From LMUY01 sp965199165 (GTDB lineage Bacteria; Pseudomonadota; Alphaproteobacteria; Acetobacterales; Acetobacteraceae): a DNA stretch of 64,000 nucleotides. The notes under the pieces were generated by a model. That model saw nothing but the letters and a program-made list of their open reading frames with translations. It searched no databases and was not told where the DNA came from. Positions 34,695-43,945 of this stretch are shown piece by piece (within the stretch, counting starts at the first letter, position 1; each line of letters starts with the position of its first letter). The stretch covers positions 4,278,001 through 4,342,000 of the forward strand of contig OZ240681.1 in the NCBI GenBank assembly GCA_965199165.1. The letters are read 5' to 3'. Both the position numbers and the translations under genes were made by a program.

Positions 34695-35831
34695 ATGTCA
34701 TCCTTCCAAGACCTCGGTTTGGCCGCGCCGCTGCTCGCCGCGCTGACCACCGCAGGCTACGCCGAGCCGACGCCGATCCAGGCGCAGGCCATCCCCCACG
34801 TCATGGCCGGCCACGACCTGCAGGGCATCGCCCAGACCGGCACCGGCAAGACGGCCGCCTTCGCCCTGCCCATCCTCCATCGCCTGCTGTCCGAGCGGAA
34901 GCACCCGGGCAAGAAGGGCACGCGCTGCCTGGTGATGGCGCCCACCCGCGAGCTCGCCAGCCAGATCGCCGAAAACTTCCGCGCCTATGCCGCGGGCTCG
35001 CCGATCCGCGTGGCGCTGATGTTCGGCGGCGTGCCCAAGCCGCGGCAGGCCCGCGCCATGGACAACGGCGTGGACGTGCTGGTGGCAACGCCGGGCCGCC
35101 TGCTGGACCACCTGAACGACCGGGCGGTGAACCTGGGCAATGTCGAGGTGCTGGTGCTGGACGAGGCCGATCACATGCTCGACCTCGGCTTCATCGTGCC
35201 GATCAAGAAGATCGTCTCCTACATCCCCAAGCAGCGGCAGACGCTGTTCTTCTCGGCCACCATGCCGAAGGAGATCGAGGGCCTGGCCGCCGCCCTGCTG
35301 CGCGACCCGGTGCACGTGGCCGTGACGCCGGTGGCCAAGACGGCCGACCGCGTGGAGCAGGCCGTGGTGTTCGTGGAGGCGGCGCGCAAGCGGGCGCTGC
35401 TGTCCGCCATCCTCAAGCGGAAGGACATGGGCCGCACGCTGGTGTTCACCCGCACCAAGCACGGCGCCGACAAGGTCGTGCAGCACCTGGAGGCCGCCGG
35501 GCAGCCGGCCGCCGCGATCCACGGCAACAAGAGCCAGGGCCAGCGCGAGCGGGCCTTGGCCGCGTTCAAGAACGGCAGCGTGCGCGTGCTGATCGCCACC
35601 GACATCGCTGCGCGCGGCATCGACGTGGACGACGTGACACACGTCATTAACTTCGACCTGCCAAACATCCCGGAGAGCTACGTGCACCGCATCGGCCGCA
35701 CCGCGCGGGCTGGCAACGCCGGAATGGCGATCAGCTTCTGCGACGCGACGGAGCGGGCGCACCTGCGTGGTATCGAGAAGCTGATCCGCGCCCGCCTCCC
35801 CGTGGCGGAGCCGGAAGCCCTGGCAGCCTGA
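34695..35831 (+). CDS. rhlE: DEAD-box RNA helicase (RhlE type)
   Basis: 378 residues with every DEAD-box motif: Q motif (FQDLGL...PTPIQ), AQTGTGKT, PTRELA, TPGRL, VLDEADHMLDLGF, SATMP, FTRTKHGADK, ATDIAARGIDVD and YVHRIGRTARAG. The short C-terminal tail lacks an RNA-recognition domain, as in RhlE-like enzymes. It should unwind RNA in ribosome assembly or mRNA decay, often in the cold. A hairpin pair in the leader could regulate it. A GC-rich hairpin (GACCTCCCC...GGGGCAGGTC) follows the stop. Confidence 0.9.
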   Translation: MSSFQDLGLAAPLLAALTTAGYAEPTPIQAQAIPHVMAGHDLQGIAQTGTGKTAAFALPILHRLLSERKHPGKKGTRCLVMAPTRELASQIAENFRAYAAGSPIRVALMFGGVPKPRQARAMDNGVDVLVATPGRLLDHLNDRAVNLGNVEVLVLDEADHMLDLGFIVPIKKIVSYIPKQRQTLFFSATMPKEIEGLAAALLRDPVHVAVTPVAKTADRVEQAVVFVEAARKRALLSAILKRKDMGRTLVFTRTKHGADKVVQHLEAAGQPAAAIHGNKSQGQRERALAAFKNGSVRVLIATDIAARGIDVDDVTHVINFDLPNIPESYVHRIGRTARAGNAGMAISFCDATERAHLRGIEKLIRARLPVAEPEALAA

Positions 35832-35868
35832 CCTCCCCTTGGGGCAGGTCACCGGAGGAGAGCACCCG

Positions 35869-36975
35869 ATGATCCTGCCCCGAGAGCGATTGACAATGGG
35901 CCGCCGCACGGCGCTGACCGGCGCGGCCGGCCTGGTCGCCGCCATGTCGGCGCCCGCGCCCAGCCCCGGGTTGAACGCGCGGGCGATGGGAGGCAACCGT
36001 TTCTACGGCGCCGCCATCGCCGACCACGTGCTGGCGACGGACCGCGCCTACATGGACAGCGTGCGGGACGAATGCGGCATCGTCACCGGGGAGACGGCGT
36101 TCAAGTGGGGGGAGCTGCGCCCGAAGGCGGATGTCTGGAACTGGAAGCCGGCCGACGCGCTGATGGCCTTCGCCGAACGGCGCGGCATCCAGGTTCGCGG
36201 CCACACGCTGCTGTGGCATGAGCACAACCCGGACTGGCTTGTCGCCGAACTCAACGCCGGGAATGCCGAAGCGCTGCTGAGTTCGCATGTCCACGCCGCC
36301 ACCGCGCATTGCCGCAACCGCCTGGTGCATTGGGACGTGGTGAACGAGGTGCTGGACCCGACCGCCAACCGTCCGTTCGGCCTGCGCGACACGCTCTGGT
36401 CGCGGGTGATGGGTCCGGAGCTGCTCAGCGTGGCGTTCCACGCCTGCGCCGAGTCGGACCCGTTGCCGCTGCGCTGCATCAACGAGTTCGGGCTGGACTA
36501 CACGTGGCCGGAGCACGAGAAGAAGCGAGGGGACATGCTGGCGCTGCTGGCCCGCATGAAGGCGCAGGGCGTGCCCGCGCAGGCGCTCGGCGTGCAGGCC
36601 CACCTGGAGGCCGGGGTCGGGGACCTGGACCAGACGCGGCTGGCACGGTTCTGCGCCGACGTGGCGAGCCTGGGCTACAAGATCATCGTCACCGAGTTCG
36701 ACGTGCGGGACAACCGCATCGCCGGCGACGCCGCGGCACGCGATGCCGCCGTCGCCAGCCATGCCCGCGCCTATCTGGACGCGGTGCTGAGCTGCCCGGC
36801 GGTGATGGGCGTGCTGAGCTGGGGCCTGTCCGACCGCCGGACCTGGCTGAACGACTCCCTGCCGCGGGAGGATAAGCAGGCGCAGCGCCCCCTCCCCCTG
36901 GACGCGGACCTCCGGCGCAAGCCGCTGTGGCAGACGATCGCGGATGCGTTCGCCGCCGCCCCCGCCCGGGCCTAG
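35869..36975 (+). CDS. Secreted GH10 endo-beta-1,4-xylanase
   Basis: 368 residues. A Tat-type signal (MGRRTALTGAAGLVAAMSAP) exports it. The GH10 fold is marked by GHTLLWHEHNPDWL, the acid/base glutamate in WDVVNEVLDP, and the nucleophile glutamate in IIVTEFDVRDN, with LGVQAHLEAG and a C-terminal WGLSDRRTWL. It cuts the backbone of xylan. GGAGGAG lies 8 nt before ATG 35869. It is shorter than multidomain xylanases and has no carbohydrate-binding module. Confidence 0.9.
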   Translation: MILPRERLTMGRRTALTGAAGLVAAMSAPAPSPGLNARAMGGNRFYGAAIADHVLATDRAYMDSVRDECGIVTGETAFKWGELRPKADVWNWKPADALMAFAERRGIQVRGHTLLWHEHNPDWLVAELNAGNAEALLSSHVHAATAHCRNRLVHWDVVNEVLDPTANRPFGLRDTLWSRVMGPELLSVAFHACAESDPLPLRCINEFGLDYTWPEHEKKRGDMLALLARMKAQGVPAQALGVQAHLEAGVGDLDQTRLARFCADVASLGYKIIVTEFDVRDNRIAGDAAARDAAVASHARAYLDAVLSCPAVMGVLSWGLSDRRTWLNDSLPREDKQAQRPLPLDADLRRKPLWQTIADAFAAAPARA

Positions 36976-37171
36976 AGCCCGTCGGAGATCAAGTTGCGCC
37001 CCTCGCCGATCATTCGCCGCTCCATCCCTACTTTGCCTGCCGCCGCATGACGCCTGTTGTTGGATGGATGCTCTGGTCGATCATGCCCGGCTTGATGGCG
37101 GAACCAGCAGCTTTATCCGAGGCAAACAGGAGAGGTGACAGACCGCCGTCCGACCCGTAGGTTCGTTGCAC

Positions 37172-38299
37172 ATGTTAACCGACCGCCCGGGATCACCTCG
37201 CCTCGCCAGCCCGCAAGGGCGGACCCACTATCAGGGGCTGGATTTCCTCCGCGGCGTGGCAGCCATCGCGGTGGTCGGCTTTCACTTCTCCAGCCGACTG
37301 GACCTGCCATCCCTGTTCTACCACGGCTACCTGGGGGTCGACTTCTTCTTCGCGCTGAGCGGCTTCGTCATCGCCCATGCCTACGGCGACCGGCTGGCTT
37401 CCGGCACCATCCCGTTCCGCGGCTTCGTCGTCCTGCGCGTCGTTCGGCTGTTGCCGCTGGTGGTGCTGGGCACGCTGATCGCCGCCATAGTCGACCTGTT
37501 GCGCCCCGGCGACTTCACCATGGCGCAGCACGTCGCCGACATCGCGGTCGCGCTGCTGATGGGATGCCTTTGTCTGCCTACCCTGTGGCACACGACGCTG
37601 GAGTCGACAGTGTTCCCGCTGAACTCCCCCGTGTGGTCGCTGTTCTTCGAGCTGGTGGCCAATTTCTGCTGGATGCCGCTATACCGAAGCCGGAGCACCG
37701 CGCGGCTGACTGGCCTGGCCGCGGCCATGAGCCTGCTTCTGGTCGCCTATGCCACGCTCGCGCATGACACCATCGACCTCGGCAGCATTCCCGTCGATTT
37801 CTGGTGGGGGTTCGCGCGCGTGGCATGGTCGTTCTCGCTTGGCATCCTGCTTTGCTGGGCCAAGCTGCCCGTACCGCCGCTGAGCAAATGGGTCTACGCC
37901 GTCGCCCTCTGTGCCGTGCTCGCCTGTCCCGCTCTGCCCGAGGGTCTGAACGGCATGTTCGAGCTGGCCGCCATCGGCCTCGTCTTCCCGGTCATCGTGC
38001 TGGGTGCGTCACGCTGCCAGGGCGCCGAACGCCCGTCCCGCCTCTCGGCTTGGAGCGGCAACATGTCCTACCCGCTCTATGCCACGCATTACCCGCTGGT
38101 CCGCGCCATCGGGCTGCTGGGCCGCCGGCTGAGCGACACGGTCGCGGCGCACCTGCTGGTCGCCACCGCGGGGACTGCGGCGCTGGTGGTGTTCTCCGCC
38201 GCGACCTACACGGTCTACGACGTACCCCTGCGACGCTGGATAACCGCCCGACTGAAGCGGCGCCGCACCGGACTGGATCCGGTACGTCCCACCGCCTGA
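37172..38299 (+). CDS. Acyltransferase 3 family membrane protein
   Basis: 375 residues with about ten membrane helices. YQGLDFLRGVAAIAVVGFHF, with the R-x10-H pattern, followed by YLGVDFFFALSGFVIAHAY, is the signature of acyltransferase-3 (OafA/ExoZ-type) proteins. It probably acetylates a surface polysaccharide or lipid at the inner membrane. ATG 37172 is used. The gene is convergent with doxX downstream, and the 250-bp gap holds several inverted repeats. Confidence 0.85.
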   Translation: MLTDRPGSPRLASPQGRTHYQGLDFLRGVAAIAVVGFHFSSRLDLPSLFYHGYLGVDFFFALSGFVIAHAYGDRLASGTIPFRGFVVLRVVRLLPLVVLGTLIAAIVDLLRPGDFTMAQHVADIAVALLMGCLCLPTLWHTTLESTVFPLNSPVWSLFFELVANFCWMPLYRSRSTARLTGLAAAMSLLLVAYATLAHDTIDLGSIPVDFWWGFARVAWSFSLGILLCWAKLPVPPLSKWVYAVALCAVLACPALPEGLNGMFELAAIGLVFPVIVLGASRCQGAERPSRLSAWSGNMSYPLYATHYPLVRAIGLLGRRLSDTVAAHLLVATAGTAALVVFSAATYTVYDVPLRRWITARLKRRRTGLDPVRPTA

Positions 38300-38370
38300 A
38301 TACATCCGCGTCGGACCGTGGACGAGCGTCCTGCATGCAAATCCGGCAGGGGCTTTGCCGGACGCTGGAG

Positions 38371-38447
38371 CATCATCGTTCCAGGTTGACTGGGGATGCT
38401 GCTCCCCCTCCTTCTGGGCTCAGGAGCGTCAACCTGGAACGATGGTG
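38371..38447. repeat. 20-bp inverted repeat forming a long hairpin
   Basis: The arm at 38371-38390 (ending CGTTCCAGGTTGAC) pairs with 38428-38447 (starting GTCAACCTGGAACG) at 19 of 20 positions, around a 37-nt loop that itself contains GGGGA...TCCCC. Pairing continues partly outside. No T-run follows, so it is not a classical terminator; a MITE-like element or structured RNA is possible. Confidence 0.6.
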
Positions 38448-38489
38448 CTGTAGCCCGGACGGAATCGACAGGTGCAGCGTGGGTCCGCG

Positions 38490-38552
38490 CACCGGCCTTG
38501 CCGGTGGGCCGATCCACCCGGCGGGCTGAAACGCCCGTCGGGATCGGACCCG
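38490..38552 (-). repeat. Dispersed repeat directly after doxX (copy 1)
   Basis: Layout on the plus strand: hairpin CACCGGC-CTT-GCCGGTG, then CGATCC, then CGGGCTGAAACGCCCG, then GGATCGGACC up to the doxX stop. The same layout follows the ilvD-like gene at 45972-46034. Inverted CGATCC/GGATCG arms suggest a terminator-like REP element. Confidence 0.6.
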
Positions 38553-38975
38553 CTAGAGCCGCCGCAGCGCGCGGTCGATGCTCCAAGGCCCGGCGCCGGC
38601 GGCGGCCAGATAGAGGAAGACGAAGCAAAACAGGATCGCCGCGTCGCCGCCGTTGATCGCCGGGAACAGGCTATGCGGTGCGTGCGCCATCCAGTAGGCG
38701 ACCGCCATCTCCCCCGACAGCAGGAACGCCACCGGGCGCGTGAACAGCCCCACCAGCAGCAACGCGCCACCGGCAAGCTCCAGCACGGCGGCATACCACA
38801 GCAGCGAGAACGGGTCGGGGTGGATCGGCCCGGCGGGGATCCCGAACAGCTTCTGCATGCCGTGCTCCATGAACAGCAGCGCGGCCATGATCCGCACGAT
38901 GCTGAGCACGCGTGGCGCCCAGTCGGCAGCGAGCGGGCTCGCGTGTGTCGGGGCGGAGGCGGTGATTTCGCTCAT
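38553..38975 (-). CDS. DoxX-family membrane protein
   Basis: 140 residues with four membrane helices: VLSIVRIMAALLFMEHGMQK, then LFGIPAG, LLLVGLFTRPVAFLLSGEMA and a C-terminal span. This is the DoxX/YphA type, often tied to redox or quinol metabolism. ATG 38975 overlaps the stop of the upstream VOC gene, so the two are co-translated, and a divergent LysR gene is likely to control them. Confidence 0.85.
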   Translation of the reverse strand: MSEITASAPTHASPLAADWAPRVLSIVRIMAALLFMEHGMQKLFGIPAGPIHPDPFSLLWYAAVLELAGGALLLVGLFTRPVAFLLSGEMAVAYWMAHAPHSLFPAINGGDAAILFCFVFLYLAAAGAGPWSIDRALRRL

Positions 38976-39832
38976 CGGGTTTGCACTCCTCTGGAATGGG
39001 TGGTGATCTTGATCTGCGTGCCCCACGGATCGCGCAGGTCCGTGCTGGTGCCGGCGTCGGCTTGGCCTCGCGCCTCCATCATGACCCAGGCGAGCCCGGC
39101 GCGCGACGGGTCCCGCGGACCGGCGCCAAGGCTGCGCCAGACGTTGGCGCCGAGATGATGGTGGTAGCCGCCACTGGAGAGGAACGCCGCCTCCGGCGTC
39201 ATCAGCGTCACATCGAGCCCGAGCGCGTCGACGTAGAACGCCGCCGCACGTGCGACATCGCCCACGCGCAGGTGAACGTGGCCGACCCGGGTGTCGGGCG
39301 GTGCCCCGCCCCAGGGACGACCCGCTTCCGCCATGAGCGCGGCTAGATCAAGCCGCCGGTTCACCAGTTCGATCTGCCGCGGCCCGGCAGGGTCGGTCCA
39401 CGGCCAATCCGCCGCCGGGCGGTCGGCATAAACCTCCACGCCGTTGCCTTCGGGATCGGTGAGGTAGACCGCTTCGCTGACCGCATGGTCGGCCGCTCCG
39501 TCCAGCCCCAGCCCCATCGCGCGAAGATGCACCAGCCAACGCCCAAGGTCGGCGCGGCTCGGCAGCAGGAAGGCGGTGTGGAACAGTCCGGCGCCGGCCG
39601 GATCGTCCGCCAACGCGGCCGGACGGTGCAGAAGGTGGATCAGCGCCACCCCGCCCGCGCCGAGCTGGACTTCACCCGCATCAGACGAAAGGACCGTCAG
39701 GCCGATCACGTCGTGGTAGAACGCCGCCACGAGGTCGAGGTCGCGCACCAGCAAGCCAACAGCCGCGACTTGCAACGGCGGTGCGACGCCGGGGGAATAC
39801 ACCACCTCGCGTTCGCTTGCATACGTCGGCAT
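38972..39832 (-). CDS. VOC-family (glyoxalase/extradiol-type) dioxygenase
   Basis: 286 residues with two vicinal-oxygen-chelate repeats. The first begins VAAVGLLVRDLDLVAAFYHD and holds LFHTAFLLPSR and DPEGNGVEVY. The second begins VGHVHLRVGDVARAAAFYVD and holds GGYHHHLGANVW. Histidines and acidic residues at the metal sites fit CatE-type catechol dioxygenase or ring-cleaving proteins. The substrate is unknown. It is co-transcribed with DoxX and divergent from a LysR regulator, a common layout for quinone or aldehyde response. Confidence 0.85.
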   Translation of the reverse strand: MPTYASEREVVYSPGVAPPLQVAAVGLLVRDLDLVAAFYHDVIGLTVLSSDAGEVQLGAGGVALIHLLHRPAALADDPAGAGLFHTAFLLPSRADLGRWLVHLRAMGLGLDGAADHAVSEAVYLTDPEGNGVEVYADRPAADWPWTDPAGPRQIELVNRRLDLAALMAEAGRPWGGAPPDTRVGHVHLRVGDVARAAAFYVDALGLDVTLMTPEAAFLSSGGYHHHLGANVWRSLGAGPRDPSRAGLAWVMMEARGQADAGTSTDLRDPWGTQIKITTHSRGVQTR

Positions 39833-39904
39833 GACGCCTCCATCCGCTCACACATCGACATAATCCAGTCACCAAGTATATGGAAGCCCTGGTTGATCTG
39901 CATA

Positions 39905-39925
39905 GTCGATACCCATAGTATCGAC
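39905..39925. promoter_or_regulatory. LysR-type operator palindrome
   Basis: GTCGATAC-CCATA-GTATCGAC is a perfect 8-bp inverted repeat with the T-N11-A feature of LysR boxes. It ends 2 bp before the LysR start codon and lies about 75-95 bp from the VOC start. It fits autoregulation and control of the VOC-DoxX operon. Confidence 0.75.
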
Positions 39926-39927
39926 GG

Positions 39928-40884
39928 ATGAACCGGTTGTTGGAGATGGCTGCCTTCGTGCACACGGTCGACCGCGGCAGCCAGGCCGCCGCGGCGCCAG
40001 GGCTGGGTGTCACGCCCGCGATGGTCGGCCGCTACATACGCGCGCTGGAAGATCGGCTCGGCACCCGCCTGTTGAACCGCACCACGGCAACGCAGAGCCT
40101 GACGGAAGCCGGTCTGGCGTTCCACGCTCGAGCCAGCTTGATCCTGGAGCAGGTCGAGGAGGCGGAGCTGGCGGCGACCGAGCGACAGACCGAACCGCGC
40201 GGGCTGCTGCGGTTGAACGCACCAATGGCGTTCGGCGTGCGCTACCTCGCCGCGGCAGTGGCGCAGTTCGGCCGCCAGCACCCGCTGGTCCGCGTCGACC
40301 TCACGCTGAACGATCGCGTGGTGGACTTGGTGGAGGAGGGTTACGACCTTGCCGTCAGGATCGGCCGGCTGCCCGATTCAACCCTGATCGCCCGCCGGCT
40401 CGCGCCCTGCCACCTCATGCTCTGCGCGTCCGCGGACTACCTCGCGCAGGCCGGCACGCCCATGCAGCCGGAGGATCTTCGCGCGCATAACTGCCTGCGC
40501 TACGCCTACTCCCGCGACGGCGACACGTGGCGGTTGCGCGGGCCGGAACGCACGGCCGAGGTGAGGCCGCAGGGCAACCTGCTTGCCAACAACGGCGACG
40601 CCCTGCTCGCCGCATCGGTGGCGCATGCCGGGATCAGCCTGCAGCCGAGCTTCATCGCGGCAGCGGCGTTGCGGGCCGGCCTGCTGGTCCGCGTCCTGCC
40701 CGCATGGTCGATCGACAGCCTGGCGATCTTCGCGGTGTATCCTTCGGCGCGGCACCTGGCGCCGAAGGTGCGCAGCTTGGTCGACTTCCTTGCCAGCCGC
40801 TTCGGCGAACGTCCACCCTGGGACGATGATTTGCGTGGCGCGAAAGTTCAGGATGAGACGCTGCCGGGGTTTGGCTCCGCTTGA
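39928..40884 (+). CDS. LysR-family regulator of the VOC-DoxX operon
   Basis: 318 residues. An N-terminal winged helix (MAAFVHTVDRGSQAAAAPGL continuing GVTPAMVGRYIRALEDRLGT) is followed by the LysR substrate-binding fold (LLRLNAPMAFGVRYLAAAVA, YDLAVRIGRLPDSTLIARRL). It is divergent from the VOC-DoxX operon with a 95-bp gap containing the palindrome. The palindrome abuts the ATG and leaves no clear ribosome site, so translation may be leaderless. Confidence 0.88.
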   Translation: MNRLLEMAAFVHTVDRGSQAAAAPGLGVTPAMVGRYIRALEDRLGTRLLNRTTATQSLTEAGLAFHARASLILEQVEEAELAATERQTEPRGLLRLNAPMAFGVRYLAAAVAQFGRQHPLVRVDLTLNDRVVDLVEEGYDLAVRIGRLPDSTLIARRLAPCHLMLCASADYLAQAGTPMQPEDLRAHNCLRYAYSRDGDTWRLRGPERTAEVRPQGNLLANNGDALLAASVAHAGISLQPSFIAAAALRAGLLVRVLPAWSIDSLAIFAVYPSARHLAPKVRSLVDFLASRFGERPPWDDDLRGAKVQDETLPGFGSA

Positions 40885-40987
40885 CCGTCTCGTCGATTCA
40901 GCAGAGCAGTCTCGCGCTTGCTGCAGACGAACCCGGACAGCCGGCCCGTATCATGGGGGCAAGCTGCCCGATCAAGGAGAGGAAGCC

Positions 40988-41845
40988 GTGCCGGACTGGC
41001 TTCTGCTCTCGACCTGTCAGACGGAAGGGCTCGCCAACTGCCTCAACCTGCTCAACCCAGCGGCCCGAACGGCCGGCGTCGACATATGGAGCTATAAGCA
41101 GGATCCTCGGCGCCACCACGCGGCCATGGCCGGAGCCTCGCAAATCCTGGTCAATCCAGAGTTCCTCGAGCAGCCCGGCTACCGCGCCCCGAGATCCGTC
41201 CCGGCCCAGACGGTCCCCACGGTCAGTTTCGACGGCTACCATCCCGATCTTTGCTACATCTCCGCCGGCCACCGCTTGGTGAGCGGCCCCCTGCATGACT
41301 ACCACTCCCTCCTCGCGCTTGCCGCTTACCGGCACGGCTTCAGCGCGACCGAAACGCTCGATCTGTTCAATGCGCAGGTATACGAGCGCAGCGGCTATTT
41401 CGATGCCTGGATCCCTGCGCGGGATCGGCTGCTCGGGGTGTTTCAGGGCCAGGGCATCGACCTGCAGGGCGTGTTCAAACGATGGGGGGCGACGCGCCCG
41501 TTCATGTACAGCATTAACCATCCCCGCATCGAGGTGCTCCACGACGTGGCGGCCTGCATCATCGAATGCTGCGGGCTGCCTCCCTTGCGCGGGATCCCGG
41601 TCCTGCCGCCGGATAACCTTGCGCAGGGCAACTGCTTCCCGGTCTTCCCCGAAATCGGCGAGGCTCTGGGCGTGCAAGGGTCGTACCTCTTCAAGCCGGG
41701 CGCGGAATACCGCTTCTTTGACCTGGAGCACTTCGTCAAAGGCAGCTTCGAGGCGTATGCGCAGCACCCGCCGGGATTGCAGCCGTTCGTCGAGTTCCGC
41801 ACGCGGTTCGAGCGCGTGGAGCGCGTCGTGAGGGGCGAAGCATGA
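40988..41845 (+). CDS. WcbI-family polysaccharide biosynthesis protein
   Basis: 285 residues from GTG 40988 with AAGGAGAGG 5 nt upstream. LLLSTCQTEGLANCLNLLNP matches the N-terminal motif of WcbI-type putative acetyltransferases of capsule pathways (usually GNCQAEG). It has no membrane segment. The stop overlaps the next gene as ATGA. WcbI and GSCFA proteins are both predicted SGNH-like esterases/acyltransferases and occur together around surface glycan genes. A role in modifying an extracellular polysaccharide is inferred. Confidence 0.7.
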   Translation: MPDWLLLSTCQTEGLANCLNLLNPAARTAGVDIWSYKQDPRRHHAAMAGASQILVNPEFLEQPGYRAPRSVPAQTVPTVSFDGYHPDLCYISAGHRLVSGPLHDYHSLLALAAYRHGFSATETLDLFNAQVYERSGYFDAWIPARDRLLGVFQGQGIDLQGVFKRWGATRPFMYSINHPRIEVLHDVAACIIECCGLPPLRGIPVLPPDNLAQGNCFPVFPEIGEALGVQGSYLFKPGAEYRFFDLEHFVKGSFEAYAQHPPGLQPFVEFRTRFERVERVVRGEA

Positions 41846-42981
41846 GCAATCCCTATCAGGGCCTGAAAGACTATCAGTTCTGGCGCCGCTCGGTTTCCAA
41901 CGTGGAGCCGCATCGCTTCGACCCAGTGACCCAGCCGAAGTTCCGCATCCGGCCAGACGCGAAGGTTGCCACCGCTGGAAGCTGCTTCGCCCAGCATATC
42001 TCCCGCAAGCTGAAGCAGATCGGCTTCCACTACTTCGTGACCGAGGATGGCGCCGGCTTGCCGCAGGACGAGCGCGTCCGTCGTAACTTCGCCGTCTTCT
42101 CCGCCCGGTTCGGCAACGTCTACACCACGACCCAGCTCCTGCAGCTGTTCGACGAGGCGTTCGGCCGCCGCACGCCTGGGGAGTCGGCGTGGCGCAGGTC
42201 AGACGGTCGCTACGTCGATCCCTTCCGGCCGCAGGTCGAGCCGGATGGCTTCGCGAGCCCGGAAGAAGTGACGGCTGCCCGGGCAGAGCACCTCGTCGCA
42301 GTGCGACGGATGTTCAGCGAGTGTAACGTGCTCGTCTTCACCTTGGGCCTGACGGAAGCGTGGCGGTCCAAGCAGGATGGCTCGGTCTTTCCGCTGGCGC
42401 CGGGTGTGGCGGGCGGCACGTTTTGTCCCTCGTTGCACGAGCCGGTGAATTTCGGCGTGGCCGAGGCCGAACGCGACCTACGCACGCTGCTGGCCCAGCT
42501 GCGGGAGGTCAACCCGGCTGTCCAGGTCGTCCTGACAGTATCGCCCGTGCCGCTGATCGCGACTTGGGAGGATCGCAGCGTGGTATGCTCCACCACCTAC
42601 AGCAAGTCCGTGCTGCGGGTGGTCGCCGACATGGTGGCCCGATCATCCGATTGGATCGATTACTTTCCATCCTTCGAGATCATCACCAGCAGCAATGCAG
42701 GCGGGCGCTATTTCGGCCCGGACTACCGTGAAGTGAACGAGCTTGGCGTGGCGCACGCCATGCGGTCATTCGTTGCCAACTACGCCCTGGGGCGGACCGT
42801 ACCTGCGGAAGGCACGAGCCGCGATGCGGCGGTGGACGGGCCGGTCAGCAACGGCGGCATCGTCTGCGACGAAGAAACCATCGCCATGATCCGCGGCACC
42901 CGGGCATCAGCCGCTGCACCCGTGTCGCGAGTCCGCACAGCCTTCGACATGGTGCGATCCCGCCTCATTGCCCGGCGCTAA
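41842..42981 (+). CDS. GSCFA-domain protein
   Basis: 379 residues. VATAGSCFAQHISRKLKQIG carries the family-naming GSCFA motif, followed by VFTLGLTEAW and VVLTVSPVPLIATW as in SGNH-like hydrolases. The C-terminal 60 residues are variable. Coupled to the WcbI gene by ATGA overlap. Likely substrate is a glycan acyl group; not provable from sequence. Confidence 0.85.
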   Translation: MSNPYQGLKDYQFWRRSVSNVEPHRFDPVTQPKFRIRPDAKVATAGSCFAQHISRKLKQIGFHYFVTEDGAGLPQDERVRRNFAVFSARFGNVYTTTQLLQLFDEAFGRRTPGESAWRRSDGRYVDPFRPQVEPDGFASPEEVTAARAEHLVAVRRMFSECNVLVFTLGLTEAWRSKQDGSVFPLAPGVAGGTFCPSLHEPVNFGVAEAERDLRTLLAQLREVNPAVQVVLTVSPVPLIATWEDRSVVCSTTYSKSVLRVVADMVARSSDWIDYFPSFEIITSSNAGGRYFGPDYREVNELGVAHAMRSFVANYALGRTVPAEGTSRDAAVDGPVSNGGIVCDEETIAMIRGTRASAAAPVSRVRTAFDMVRSRLIARR

Positions 42982-43025
42982 CCTGAAGCCTGTCGCGCGG
43001 CGAGCCGGCCCTCCGGACAAGGGGC

Positions 43026-43848
43026 TTAGCCCGGCATGAGAGCGCGGATGCGGTCGGCATCTCGGGGCGACACGGGATTGTAGACGATCATGCCGAGCTC
43101 CGGGCGGCCGTCGACGGCGAAGGCGGAGAATTCCAGCTCGATGAGGCCCGCTTGCGGGTGGTGGATGCGCTTGATGCCTGCGCTGTGCGAGGCCACCTCG
43201 TTGTCCCGCCAAAGCGCGTCGAACTCGGGGCTGAGCTGCGAAAGCTCCTCAACCAGGCGGGACACCTCCAGTCCGGCGCCGGCGCGCGCCACGTCCGCCC
43301 GGAACGCACCGACCACGAAGCGGGCGACGCTCTGCCAGTCCTCCTGGGCCGCCCGGATATGCGCATTGCCGAACATGAGGCGCAGGATGTTGCGCCTCTC
43401 GCGCGGCAGCTTGGAATAGTCGGTCAGCAGCGCAGCGGCGGCCTGGTTCCAGGCGACCACGTCCCAGGTCGCTGTCTTGACGATGGCGGGGCTGATCGCC
43501 AGCGAATCCAGCACCCCGCTGCAGGCGCGGGGTCACGCCGTCCACCGGCTTGTAGCATACCTCGGGCAGATGGCCGAGGCCGAGCATGAACAGGTGCTCG
43601 CGCTCCGGCTCCGTCAGCATCAATCCCGTGGCGATGCGGTCCAGCACGTCGGCGGACGGCGCGCCGCCGCGGCCCTGCTCCAGCCAGGTGTACCAGGTGG
43701 GGCTGATGTTGGCGCGCTGTGCGACCTCCTCGCGGCGCAGCCCGGCCGTGCGACGGCGCCCGCCCGAGAAGCCGAAGGCCACCGGGTCGAGGCGGGTGCG
43801 GCGGTCGCGGAGATACACGCCGAGCGGGTTTGCAGCCAGGTTGGACAC
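43026..43848 (-). pseudogene. XRE/MmyB-type regulator, frameshifted
   Basis: From GTG 43848 the frame has an XRE domain (SGGRRRTAGLRREEVAQRAN then ISPTWYTWLEQGRG) leading to DGVTPRLQR. The protein then continues in another frame as VLDSLAISPAIVKTATWDVV and ends ADRIRALMPG with the MmyB-like ligand-binding domain. One extra base in a C-run (43513-43516) explains the shift. Intact it would be about 273 residues. It is divergent from the SDR gene. A sequencing error in the homopolymer is possible. Confidence 0.75.
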
Positions 43849-43945
43849 GGCGCGATCCTGTTGGTCGGTATACCATGATGAGATCACTACTTTACCAGCT
43901 TGGCCGGCGGCATGACATGGCGGACGACAGAAACGGAGGTTGCCC

